A DNA stretch of 64,000 nucleotides from Streptomyces sp. NA02950 (GTDB lineage Bacteria > Actinomycetota > Actinomycetes > Streptomycetales > Streptomycetaceae), in assembly GCF_013364155.1 (NCBI RefSeq), contig NZ_CP054916.1, positions 3,592,501-3,656,500 of the forward strand, given 5' to 3'. Below are positions 16,140-23,976 of this stretch, piece after piece. Each line of letters opens with the position of its first letter. The first letter of the stretch is position 1. The translations under genes and the position numbers were made by a program. Under the pieces are notes generated by a model. That model did no database searches. It saw only the letters and a program-made list of their open reading frames with translations, and was not told the DNA's origin.

Positions 16140-17630
16140 CTGACTGTCCACCACCTCAATGAACTGCTGCTGGTCTGCTCGCTCGTCCTCCTCGTCGCGG
16201 TGGCGGCCGTCAGGCTCTCCTCCCGCAGCGGGCTGCCCACCCTGCTGATCTACCTCGGGCTCGGCGTGGCCATCGGCCAGGACGGCATCGGGGTCAAGTT
16301 CGACGACGCCGAGCTGACGCAGATCCTGGGCTATGCCGCCCTGGTCGTGATCCTGGCCGAGGGCGGTCTCAGCACGAAGTGGCGGGAGATCAAACCCGCC
16401 CTGCCGATGGCGGCGGCACTGTCCACCGCCGGCGTCGCGGTGAGCGTGGGGGTCACCGCGGCGGCGGCGCACTATGTGGTGGGACTGGACTGGCGGCAGG
16501 CGCTGATCATCGGCGCGGTGGTGTCCTCCACGGACGCGGCGGCGGTCTTCTCGGTGCTGCGCAAGGTGCCGCTGCCCAAGAAGCTCACGGGCGCCCTGGA
16601 GGCCGAGTCCGGCTTCAACGACGCCCCGGTGGTGATCCTGGTGGTCGCCTTCTCCACCCAGGGGCCCATCGACCCCTGGTACTTCCTGATGGGCGAGATC
16701 GCCCTGGAACTGGCGATCGGCGCGGCAATCGGGCTCGCGATCGGCTGGCTCGGCGCCTACGGTCTGCGGCACGTGGCGCTGCCCGCCTCCGGCCTCTACC
16801 CGATCGCGGTGGTGGCCATCGCCGTGACCGCCTACGCGGGCGGCGCGCTGGCGCACGGCTCCGGCTTCCTCGCCGTCTATCTCGCCTCGCTGGTCCTGGG
16901 GAACGCCCGGCTGCCGCACTGGCCGGCGACGCGCGGCTTCGCCGAGGGGCTCGGCTGGCTCGCCCAGATCGGCATGTTCGTACTGCTCGGTCTGCTGGTG
17001 ACACCGCACGACCTAACCGATGACATCTGGCCCGCGGTGGTCGTGGGGCTGGTGCTGACGGTGATCGCCCGGCCGGTGTCGGTCCTGGTCAGCACGGCGC
17101 CGTTCCGGGTGCCGTGGCGGGAGAAGGCGCTGCTGTCCTGGGCCGGGCTGCGCGGCGCGGTGCCCATTGTGCTGGCGACCATCCCGATGGTCGGTGAGGT
17201 GCCCGACAGCTGGCGGATCTTCAACATCGTCTTTGTGCTGGTGATCGTCTACACGCTGGTCCAGGGGCCGACGCTGCCCTGGCTGGCCACCCGGCTGCGG
17301 CTCGGCGAGCCGGAGGAGGCGTCGGACCTCGGGATCGAGTCGGCGCCACTGGAGCGGCTGCGCGGCCATCTGCTGTCGGTCTCCATCCCCCAGGACTCCA
17401 AGATGCACGGGGTCGAGATCGGCGAGCTGCGGCTGCCGCCCGGGGCCGCGGTCACCCTGGTCGTCCGGGACAAGGCCAGCTTTGTGCCGTTGCCCTCCAC
17501 GGTGCTGCGGCGCGGCGACGAACTGCTGGTGGTGGCCACGGACCCGGTGCGCGACGCGGCGGAGAAGCGGCTGCGGGCGGTGGGGCGCGGCGGCAAGCTG
17601 GCGGGCTGGCTGGGGACGGGTGGCGGCTGA
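16140..17630 (+). CDS. CPA1 potassium/proton antiporter with TrkA-C domain
   Basis: About 496 residues: 12-13 membrane helices of the monovalent cation/proton antiporter-1 type (ALVVILAEGGLSTKW, VVSSTDAAAVFSVLR, ESGFNDAPVVILV with the ion-binding ND pair), then a cytosolic C-terminal RCK/TrkA-C domain from about residue 400 (MHGVEIGELRLPPGAAVTLVVRD). It exchanges cytosolic K+ or Na+ for protons. The chosen start is CTG at 16140, which gives a full first helix and has GAGAAAGG 8-9 bases upstream. The GTG at 16200 would cut into the first helix. It is divergent from the acylase gene across about 250 bases. Confidence 0.88.
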   Translation: MTVHHLNELLLVCSLVLLVAVAAVRLSSRSGLPTLLIYLGLGVAIGQDGIGVKFDDAELTQILGYAALVVILAEGGLSTKWREIKPALPMAAALSTAGVAVSVGVTAAAAHYVVGLDWRQALIIGAVVSSTDAAAVFSVLRKVPLPKKLTGALEAESGFNDAPVVILVVAFSTQGPIDPWYFLMGEIALELAIGAAIGLAIGWLGAYGLRHVALPASGLYPIAVVAIAVTAYAGGALAHGSGFLAVYLASLVLGNARLPHWPATRGFAEGLGWLAQIGMFVLLGLLVTPHDLTDDIWPAVVVGLVLTVIARPVSVLVSTAPFRVPWREKALLSWAGLRGAVPIVLATIPMVGEVPDSWRIFNIVFVLVIVYTLVQGPTLPWLATRLRLGEPEEASDLGIESAPLERLRGHLLSVSIPQDSKMHGVEIGELRLPPGAAVTLVVRDKASFVPLPSTVLRRGDELLVVATDPVRDAAEKRLRAVGRGGKLAGWLGTGGG

Positions 17631-17764
17631 GCGGGGGCACCGGGGGCGGCGGCGCAGCGTGGGATCGATCACCGTGTGGCTCGATCCAGTGGACTGACGG
17701 GCCGGAATACTGCACTATGGAGCGTCGTTAGCACTCATTGAGTGAGAGTGCCAGGAGGAAGTAC

Positions 17765-18145
17765 GTGCCGACCTACCAGTACCAGTGCACCGCGTGCGGC
17801 GAGGGCCTCGAGGCGGTGCAGAAGTTCACCGACGACGCGCTCACCGAGTGCCCCAGCTGCCAGGGACGCCTGAAGAAGGTGTTCTCGGCGGTCGGCATCG
17901 TCTTCAAGGGCTCCGGCTTCTACCGGAACGACAGCCGCTCCTCCGCCAGCGGCTCGAGCGGTGCTTCGGCCAAGCCCGCGGCGAAGAGCGACAGCGGCAG
18001 CTCGTCGTCCGCTTCCTCGTCCTCGTCCTCGGACTCGTCGTCCGGGTCGGGTTCTTCGTCCTCGTCGGCGTCCAGCTCGTCGTCGTCCAGCTCGTCGTCG
18101 TCCACGTCGCGCTCCTCGGCGAGCAGCGCCACGTCGGCCGCCTGA
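17765..18145 (+). CDS. FmdB-family zinc-ribbon protein with long Ser-rich tail
   Basis: A 126-residue protein from the GTG at 17765, which has an AGGAGG ribosome site. Residues 1-50 are the FmdB zinc ribbon: PTYQYQCTACGEGLE, then ECPSCQG, the two CxxC knuckles that bind one zinc, and VFSAVGIVFKGSGFYRNDSR. The remaining 75 residues are almost entirely Ser with Ala/Gly/Thr. FmdB proteins were named as regulators of formamidase/amidase operons, but the function in actinobacteria is not established. A strong terminator follows at 18154-18195. The length of the Ser tract looks expanded. Confidence 0.88.
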   Translation: MPTYQYQCTACGEGLEAVQKFTDDALTECPSCQGRLKKVFSAVGIVFKGSGFYRNDSRSSASGSSGASAKPAAKSDSGSSSSASSSSSSDSSSGSGSSSSSASSSSSSSSSSSTSRSSASSATSAA

Positions 18146-18153
18146 TCTTCCGC

Positions 18154-18195
18154 CGCGCCACCCCGCCGTCTTCCTGGAGACGGCGGGGTGGCGCG
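18154..18195 (+). terminator. Terminator after FmdB gene
   Basis: A 17-bp perfect stem: 18154-18170 (begins CGCGCCACCCCGCC) and complement 18179-18195 around an 8-base loop, 8 bases after the stop. Confidence 0.85.
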
Positions 18196-18283
18196 CGTCG
18201 TACGGCGGTTGGGCGTCGTACGGCGATGTGTGCGTCCTACGGCGGGTGTCGAACCGGCGGGCACCGCTGGCTAGGGTGATCAC

Positions 18284-19132
18284 ATGGCCGAGACCAGCAG
18301 CAGGCAAGCAGACATAGGGGTCATCGGGGGATCCGGGTTCTACTCGTTCCTCGACGATGTGACCGAGATCACCGTTGAGACTCCCTATGGGGCACCGAGC
18401 GACACGCTCTTCCTCGGCGACGTCGCGGGACGGCGGGTCGCCTTCCTCCCCCGCCACGGCCGCAAGCACCATCTGCCGCCGCACCGGATCAACTACCGCG
18501 CCAACCTGTGGGCTCTGCGCTCGCTCGGTGTGCGGCAGATACTCGGGCCGTGCGCGGTGGGCGGGCTGCGGCCGGAGTACGGGCCGGGGACGCTGCTGGT
18601 GCCGGACCAGCTCGTGGACCGTACGAAGGGACGCGTCCAGACCTACTTCGACGGTGAGCCGCTGCCGGACGGCCGGATCCCGAACGTGGTGCACACGACC
18701 TTCGCCGACCCGTACTGCCCGGTGGGGCGGAAGGCGGCCGTCGAGGCGGCGCGCGGCCGCGCGTGGGAGCCGGTGGACGGCGGGACGATGTGTGTGGTCG
18801 AGGGGCCGCGCTTCTCCACCCGGGCGGAATCGCGCTGGCATGCCGCCCAGGGCTGGTCGGTGGTGGGTATGACCGGCCATCCGGAAGCCGTGCTCGCCCG
18901 TGAACTTGGGCTCTGCTACACGTCGTTGTCGCTGGTGACCGATCTGGACGCGGGGGTGGAGACGGGCGAGGGGGTCACCCACACCGAGGTGCTGAAGGTG
19001 TTCGGGGAGAACATCGGGCGGCTGCGCGAGGTGCTCTTCGACGCGGTGGTCAGGCTGCCGGAGAGCTCCGAGCGGGACTGCCTGTGCACCCGCGCGCACG
19101 ACGGCTGGGACCTGGGGATCGAGCTGCCGTAG
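18284..19132 (+). CDS. mtnP: S-methyl-5'-thioadenosine phosphorylase
   Basis: A 282-residue PNP/MTAP-family phosphorylase that splits methylthioadenosine (from polyamine or related synthesis) into adenine and methylthioribose-1-phosphate. IGVIGGSGFYSFLDDV carries the phosphate-binding GGSG. FLPRHGRKHHLPPHRINYRANLWAL is the MTAP-type signature, and the C-terminal third contains EGPRFSTRAES and GMTGHPEAVLARELGLCY. Length is usual for MTAP. Whether it prefers MTA or another nucleoside cannot be fixed from sequence. A stretch of 24-bp repeats follows. Confidence 0.9.
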   Translation: MAETSSRQADIGVIGGSGFYSFLDDVTEITVETPYGAPSDTLFLGDVAGRRVAFLPRHGRKHHLPPHRINYRANLWALRSLGVRQILGPCAVGGLRPEYGPGTLLVPDQLVDRTKGRVQTYFDGEPLPDGRIPNVVHTTFADPYCPVGRKAAVEAARGRAWEPVDGGTMCVVEGPRFSTRAESRWHAAQGWSVVGMTGHPEAVLARELGLCYTSLSLVTDLDAGVETGEGVTHTEVLKVFGENIGRLREVLFDAVVRLPESSERDCLCTRAHDGWDLGIELP

Positions 19133-19161
19133 GGCGGTGCGGGAACGCGCCTGGAGGAGGC

Positions 19162-19385
19162 GTGGTTGGCGCCTGGGGGCGGGGCGGGGCTGGCGCCTGG
19201 GGCAGGGCGTGGCTGACGCCTGGGGGCGGGACGTGGCTGACGCCTGGGGGCGGGACGTGGCTGGCGCCTGGGGCAGGGCGTGGCTGGCGCCTGGGGGCGG
19301 GGCATCGCTCGACACCCGGAGGCGGGGCGTCACTCGGGACGGGATGTCGCTCGACACCTGGGGCAGGACATCGCTCGAACGGGTG
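19162..19385. repeat. Minisatellite of about 24-bp units
   Basis: About nine diverging units built on TGGCTGACGCCTGGGGGCGG fill the space between mtnP and the next gene. The central copies (19211-19258) are identical and the outer ones diverge (TCGCTCGACACC type). There is no gene in 19133-19500. The units have no dyad symmetry or spacer, so this is not CRISPR. Confidence 0.85.
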
Positions 19386-19500
19386 ACCGAGTTGTGCACA
19401 GTCCGCTTGGCCGTCCACAGGCCCGAGCGGGTTCGGGCGGGGACGGGCATCGTGAAGGGGCCGGAAGCTCCGGACCCTTCACACCAGGCGGTGATGTGCC

Positions 19501-20178
19501 ATGTCCCATCCGTCCCCCGCACTCGCGTTACCCCGCTCCGCTCCCCCGCTGAGCACGGTTCCCGGTTTCGCCCCGGTCCGGATCGGGCGGGACGGCGGCC
19601 ATCGGCTGCGGCGGGCGGTGCGGCGGCGCAGACGCCCGATGGCGGCCGGTCTCGCGCTGACCGCCGCGGCGCTCGCTGCCGCGGCACCGCCCGGTCCGGG
19701 GCACGGGGGCGGGGCGCCCGCGCCGGTGCCCGCCTCGGAGGACGGCGGCCGCCGGGGCGGTACACGGCCCGCCATGGTGGCGGCTCCGGTCCGGATCGCC
19801 GACGCGGCGGCGGTGGAGCTGCTGCACCCGGGCGACCGGGTGGATGTGCTGGCCATGCCCCTGCCGAGCGCGGCTTCGGGCCGCGGGTCCGGCGCCCCTG
19901 CGCGGGTGGTCGCGCCCGGGGTACGGGTCGCCGAGGTGCCCGGGGCGGGCGAGAGCGGGGCCCGCGGGAGTGCGGCGGTGGACGCGAGCGGGACGGAGGA
20001 GGGCGGGGCCCGCGGGGCGGCGGACGCCGCCGGGGTGGACGAAGACGGGGCCTACGGGGCTGAGCCGCCGGACGGCGGCGGGGCGCTGGTTGTGCTGACC
20101 GTTCCCCGGGCGACCGCCGCGGCGCTGGCCGGTGCCGCGGCCAGTTCCCGGCTGGCGGTGACGCTGTGCCGATCCTGA
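19501..20178 (+). CDS. RcpC/CpaB-like (SAF-domain) protein
   Basis: A 225-residue protein. An Arg-rich segment (RLRRAVRRRRRPM) and a hydrophobic helix (AAGLALTAAALAAAA, about 47-62) give an inverted signal anchor. VRIADAAAVELLHPGDRVDVLAM is the central strand-loop of RcpC/CpaB, a Flp/Tad pilus assembly component. RVVAPGVRVAEVPG and LVVLTVPRATAAALAGAAA follow after a Gly/Ala/Asp-rich insert (about 150-190). No other tad pilus genes are in the window, so a pilus role is not supported locally. It is preceded by the minisatellite and followed by mscL. Confidence 0.72.
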   Translation: MSHPSPALALPRSAPPLSTVPGFAPVRIGRDGGHRLRRAVRRRRRPMAAGLALTAAALAAAAPPGPGHGGGAPAPVPASEDGGRRGGTRPAMVAAPVRIADAAAVELLHPGDRVDVLAMPLPSAASGRGSGAPARVVAPGVRVAEVPGAGESGARGSAAVDASGTEEGGARGAADAAGVDEDGAYGAEPPDGGGALVVLTVPRATAAALAGAAASSRLAVTLCRS

Positions 20179-20271
20179 TGACCCCTCCTGGGCTCTTGCC
20201 CCTGGTCCGCCCCGGTGTAGGTTGCGGAACCGTCCGCTCCAGCACCCATGCGGCGAAAGAGAGGCTGTGGC

Positions 20272-20751
20272 TTGAGTCAGGAGAAGGTGACCGAGGAGAA
20301 GCAGAGCGTCATGGAAGGCTTCAAGGCCTTCCTGATGCGCGGCAATGTGATCGACCTGGCTGTCGCGGTTGTCATCGGAGCCGCCTTCACCGCCGTTGTG
20401 AACTCCATCGTGAAGGGCCTGATCAATCCCATCGTCGGAGCCTTCGGCACGAAGGACCTGGAGAAGTACCGCTCGTGCCTGAAGGCGCCCTGCGAGACGA
20501 ACGCCGCGGGCGAGGTCGTCCACGGCATCCCGCTCATGTGGGGCACCGTGCTCTCGGCCGTGCTCACCTTCCTGATCACAGCGGCGGTGGTGTACTTCCT
20601 GATGGTGCTGCCGATGTCGCGCTATCTGGCGCGGAAGGCCGCCCGGGAGGCGCAGGCGGAGGAGGAGCAGGCCGCGGTGGAGGCCGCCGAGATCACCCTG
20701 CTCCGCGAGATACGCGACGAGCTGGTGGCCCAGCGCGGCAGCGGCGCCTAG
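20272..20751 (+). CDS. mscL: Large-conductance mechanosensitive channel MscL
   Basis: A 159-residue homopentameric channel that opens under membrane tension to relieve hypo-osmotic shock. The N-terminal helix and TM1 are canonical (EGFKAFLMRGNVIDLAVAVVIGAAFTAVVNSIVKGLINP). A periplasmic loop with two Cys (RSCLKAPCE) follows, then TM2 (GTVLSAVLTFLITAAVVYFLMV) and a cytosolic C-terminal coiled coil (AEEEQAAVEAAEITLLREIRDEL). I prefer the TTG at 20272 because GAGAGG lies 7 bases upstream; an ATG at 20248 is also in frame but has no ribosome site. Confidence 0.93.
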   Translation: MSQEKVTEEKQSVMEGFKAFLMRGNVIDLAVAVVIGAAFTAVVNSIVKGLINPIVGAFGTKDLEKYRSCLKAPCETNAAGEVVHGIPLMWGTVLSAVLTFLITAAVVYFLMVLPMSRYLARKAAREAQAEEEQAAVEAAEITLLREIRDELVAQRGSGA

Positions 20752-20758
20752 CCGCGCG

Positions 20759-20947
20759 TCAGAGGTGGTGGGGCGGTTTCTCGTCGAGGAACCGCGCCAG
20801 ATCCGCGGCGCAGTCGGCGCCGTCGCCGCCAGGAGTCCGCTCACCCCACCCGCGGTCCGTGTCGTCCGGCGACGGCTGCGCCAGTGGATCACCAAAGATC
20901 AGCGCGGCTGCCGGATCGCGCGGTCCGGGGGCAGGGGCGGTGCTCAT
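20759..20947 (-). CDS. Small conserved actinobacterial protein, unknown function
   Basis: A 62-residue acidic protein. The C-terminal half DDTDRGWGERTPGGDGADCAADLARFLDEKPPHHL is protein-like and, from memory, recurs as a short gene at this chromosomal position in other Streptomyces. It starts 3 bases after the stop of the AMP-binding gene, so the two form one leftward unit. It ends 7 bases from the mscL stop (convergent). No domain is assigned. Confidence 0.65.
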   Translation of the reverse strand: MSTAPAPGPRDPAAALIFGDPLAQPSPDDTDRGWGERTPGGDGADCAADLARFLDEKPPHHL

Positions 20948-20950
20948 GCC

Positions 20951-21493
20951 TCAAGAGTACGGCCGGGCCAGCGGCTCGGTGTACCGCCCCAGCTCCTCGT
21001 GCCACCACCGGTCCCGGCCGGACTTCCAGGACACCGGGCGGGCGAGCCGGTGCACCACCAGCACCGAGCGCACCTCCGGGCAGCCGGTCAGCGCCCGGTC
21101 GACGATCTGCTTGAGCGCCTTCGCCTCGCCACGGCGCTGCTCGCCGTCCGCGGTGATGACAACCCTGGCCCCCGCCTCCCTGATCCGGTTGCGCAGTTCA
21201 TGCGGGCGCAGCCCCACCGGGAGGCTGACACGAACGACATCGAGACGGCCGCAGGCAAGCGTGGCGATCACGGACTCGGGCACCAGCGGCAGATGGACCG
21301 CCACCCGGTCACCGGCGCGGATCCCGAGCCGGGTGAGGGCGGCCGCGGCCCTGGCCGCCTGGTCGAGCAGCTCCGCATGGGTGAGCTCCTCGGTGCAGTC
21401 CGGCTCGCTGATCCAGCGGAGGGCCACCCGGGCGGCCTGCCGGGTGTCGGCGGCCAGAGTCGGGAGCACCTCCGTCCGAGAGGTACGGGGCAC
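20951..21493 (-). CDS. Short AMP-binding (acyl-CoA synthetase) N-terminal domain protein
   Basis: A 180-residue protein matching only the N-terminal subdomain of acetyl/acyl-CoA synthetases: LTHAELLDQAARAAAALTRLGIRAGDRVAVHLPLVPE and VVITADGEQRRGEAKALKQIVDRAL, as in acetyl-CoA synthetase. The ATP P-loop (TSGTTG type) and C-terminal lysine domain are absent. Full enzymes are about 500-650 residues. It therefore cannot catalyse adenylation alone; it may be a decayed remnant or a repurposed domain. The intact frame and its neighbour 3 bases downstream argue for retained expression. Confidence 0.7.
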   Translation of the reverse strand: MPRTSRTEVLPTLAADTRQAARVALRWISEPDCTEELTHAELLDQAARAAAALTRLGIRAGDRVAVHLPLVPESVIATLACGRLDVVRVSLPVGLRPHELRNRIREAGARVVITADGEQRRGEAKALKQIVDRALTGCPEVRSVLVVHRLARPVSWKSGRDRWWHEELGRYTEPLARPYS

Positions 21494-21707
21494 GTCGGTC
21501 TTCTTTCGGGCGGGTACGGACGGGATACCGCTCAGACTGCTGGTGGGGCATCAACGTCTGATGAACGTCCTGTATATGACGGCGTATCGGCCCCGGGCCC
21601 ATCTCGTGGCGCCGCTCCCGGAAGCATCCCACCCGGCCCGGCGCGCGCCTCACTCCCCGCCCCTGCCATGGCCCGTTCCCTGGCGTCCCGTGCTACGCAT
21701 ACCTTCC

Positions 21708-22853
21708 ATGAACACCGACGGGACAATCCCCGGATCCCCCCGCACCGGCCGGGCCGATGCGCTGACGGACGTCCATGGGCTGCGGGTCGGCCATGCCCAG
21801 CGCATCGGCCGCGGTTGGCTGACCGGCACGACCGTGGTGCTGGCTCCCGAAGGGGGTGCGGTGGCCGCGGTCGATGTGCGGGGCGGCGGCCCGGGCACCC
21901 GGGAGACCGACGCCCTCGACCCACGCAATCTCGTTCAGCGCGTCGATGCCGTTGTGCTGACAGGGGGCAGCGCCTTCGGTCTGGACAGCGCCTCGGGGGT
22001 GGCCGAGTGGCTGGAGGAGCGGGGCCGCGGCTTCCGGGTCGGCCCCGATCCCTCACAGGTCGTCCCGGTGGTTCCGGCCGCCGCCCTCTTCGACCTGGGC
22101 CGGGGTGGGGACTGGAAGGCCCGGCCAGGGGCGGCGCTGGGCCGGGAGGCGGCCGAGGCCGCGGCGGGTTCCGAGCCGGGATCGCCGGTCGCGCAGGGCA
22201 GCGTCGGGGCCGGTACGGGTGCGGTGGCCGGTGGTCTGAAGGGCGGCATCGGCTCGGCCTCCGTGGTACTGCCGTCCGGCCTCACGGTGGCCGCCCTGGC
22301 GGCGGTCAACGCGGCGGGTTCGGCGGTGGATCCGCGGACGGGCGTGCTGTACGGGGAGGGTTACGAGCCGTCGGCCGGGGGCGGGCCACACCGGCCGGGC
22401 GAGGCCGAGCACGCCGAGGCGCTGCGCAGGCTGGCGGCGGCGCGGGCCGAGTCGGAGCGGCGCCAGGCCGCCTCGGTGCTGCCGCCGTTGAACACCACGC
22501 TGGCCGTGGTGGCCACCGACGCCGTCCTCACCCGTGCCCAGGCGCAGAAGCTGGCGGGCACCGCGCACGACGGTCTGGCGAGGGCGGTCCGGCCGGTGCA
22601 TCTGCTGTCCGACGGGGACACCGTGTTCGCCCTGGCCACGGGTGGCCGCCCGCTGGTGCCGGAGCGCGGCGAGGAGGGCGCGGACCCGGCGTTCGCGGTG
22701 CACCGGGAGAGCGGCGCGCTGAACGAGGTGCTGGCTTCCGGGGCGGACGTCCTGACGCGGGCGGTGGTCAAGGCGGTGCTGGCGGCGGAGGGGGTGGACG
22801 GACCGGGTGGTGTCTTCCCCGCGTACCGCGAGCTGTACGGAGCGGAGGGTTGA
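21708..22853 (+). CDS. P1-family (DmpA/S58) peptidase
   Basis: A 381-residue N-terminal-nucleophile aminopeptidase of the P1/DmpA family, made as one chain that self-cleaves before a Ser or Thr. The N-terminal part has LTDVHGLRVGHAQ, TGTTVVLAPEGGAVAAVDVRGGGPGTRETD and VLTGGSAFGLDSASGVAEWLEE, all family signatures. The central GSVGAGTGAVAGGLKGGIGSAS and NTTLAVVATDAVLTRAQAQKLA mark the beta part; the nucleophile is probably the Thr of LNTTLAVV. Substrates are likely N-terminal small or D-amino acids, not decided by sequence. A four-copy 20-bp repeat begins inside its last codons. Confidence 0.85.
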   Translation: MNTDGTIPGSPRTGRADALTDVHGLRVGHAQRIGRGWLTGTTVVLAPEGGAVAAVDVRGGGPGTRETDALDPRNLVQRVDAVVLTGGSAFGLDSASGVAEWLEERGRGFRVGPDPSQVVPVVPAAALFDLGRGGDWKARPGAALGREAAEAAAGSEPGSPVAQGSVGAGTGAVAGGLKGGIGSASVVLPSGLTVAALAAVNAAGSAVDPRTGVLYGEGYEPSAGGGPHRPGEAEHAEALRRLAAARAESERRQAASVLPPLNTTLAVVATDAVLTRAQAQKLAGTAHDGLARAVRPVHLLSDGDTVFALATGGRPLVPERGEEGADPAFAVHRESGALNEVLASGADVLTRAVVKAVLAAEGVDGPGGVFPAYRELYGAEG

Positions 22854-22920
22854 GACGCGATGCGGAGGGTTGAGACGCGATGCGGAGGGTTGAGACGCGA
22901 TGCGGAGGGTTGGGAAGCGA
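22841..22920. repeat. Four exact-register 20-bp tandem repeats
   Basis: The unit TGCGGAGGGTTGAGACGCGA is present four times head to tail (first copy A at position 1, fourth with two changes). The first copy contains the stop codon of the P1 peptidase gene and the rest fill the gap to the next ribosome site. Confidence 0.9.
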
Positions 22921-22962
22921 TGAGGGGACAGGCAACCGGGATATGAGGGGGAGACGACGGCC

Positions 22963-23976
22963 ATGGATACCGATCTGCTGATCGTCGGCGGCGGTCCGGC
23001 GGGCTGCGCGGCCGCCGTGATGGCGGCGAGCGTCGGGATGCGCTCGGTGCTGGTGGAGTCCGGCGAGGCCCTGTGCGGTGGGCTGCGGCGCATCCCCGTG
23101 GTGCGCAATGTTCTCGGTTTCACCACCGGCCCCGGGCTGGCGGCGGCGATCGAGACGGATATCGCGCGCTGCGCTCCGTGCCGGGTCGAGTTGGGGCGGC
23201 GCGCCACGCGGGTCGAAGCGTTCGACGACCATGTGGCGATCACGTTCGAGCCCGCGAACGGGGCGGTGGGCACCTCCCCGCCCCGGCCCGCGAAGGCCCC
23301 TGCGGGCGCCACACGGCTGACGGCGTCGTATGCGGTCGTGGCCACCGGAGTCGGGCCCATGGGGCCCGAGGGCGCCGGCTGGCTGAGCGGTGCCGAAGGC
23401 CGGGGGCTGTCTCCGCTGTGGGAGGCGGATCCGGCGGAGCTGGCCGACCGCACCGTGCTCGTCCTCGGCGCGGACCGGCCGCTGGGCACCTGTGCACGGG
23501 CCCATCCGGAGCTGAACGTCCGCTTCCTGGTCGGCTATCCGCCCGAGGACGCGTACAAGACCGAGGAGATCGGCCAGGACCCGCGGGTGGAGCTGGTGGC
23601 GGTGCGGAGGCTGGAGTTGGCGCCCGGGAGCGCGCCCGGGCGCGAGGGGCTCACCGCCGAGGCCCTCACCGTGGCGGGCGAGCGGCACACTCTCAGGGCC
23701 GATCGCGGATATCTCAACCTGGGCAGCGCGCCTGCGCTCCCGACAGGGGCCGTTGCCACCGACGGGTCCGGCTACTGTCCGCCCGCTCGCCAGCACCCCC
23801 GGGTGTTCACCGCGGGTGATCTGCGCTCGGCCCGCTTCCAGCGGATCGCCACCGCCATGGGGTCGGGCGGTGAGGCCGCGCTCGGCGCCTACTACGCCTC
23901 GCGCGGCCTGCCCGTGGACCTCGGCACCGCGGCGCCGGACCGCACGGGGGGTGACGGAGATGCGGTCAGACCGTGA
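22963..23976 (+). CDS. FAD-dependent oxidoreductase, thioredoxin-reductase-like fold
   Basis: A 337-residue flavoprotein. TDLLIVGGGPAGCAAAVMAASVGMRSVLVE is an intact FAD-binding Rossmann motif. RTVLVLGADRPLGTCARAHPEL is a second, unusual nucleotide-binding region in the place where NADPH binds, without a clean GxGxxG. HPRVFTAGDLRSARFQRIATAMGSGGEAALGAYY is the C-terminal flavin signature. The CxxC redox pair of thioredoxin reductases is absent, so it is not a thioredoxin reductase; electron donor and substrate are unknown. It overlaps the fruA 3' end by 11 bases, convergent. Confidence 0.8.
   Translation: MDTDLLIVGGGPAGCAAAVMAASVGMRSVLVESGEALCGGLRRIPVVRNVLGFTTGPGLAAAIETDIARCAPCRVELGRRATRVEAFDDHVAITFEPANGAVGTSPPRPAKAPAGATRLTASYAVVATGVGPMGPEGAGWLSGAEGRGLSPLWEADPAELADRTVLVLGADRPLGTCARAHPELNVRFLVGYPPEDAYKTEEIGQDPRVELVAVRRLELAPGSAPGREGLTAEALTVAGERHTLRADRGYLNLGSAPALPTGAVATDGSGYCPPARQHPRVFTAGDLRSARFQRIATAMGSGGEAALGAYYASRGLPVDLGTAAPDRTGGDGDAVRP

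Noticed and set aside
19162..19385. 24-bp repeats considered as CRISPR or as coding repeat
   Set aside because: No spacers; frames through the repeat lack ribosome sites and give low-complexity Gly/Ala/Trp peptides.
22854..22962. Multiple ATG codons within the 20-bp repeats as tiny genes
   Set aside because: Each frame stops within a unit or two; the ATGs are by-products of the repeat.
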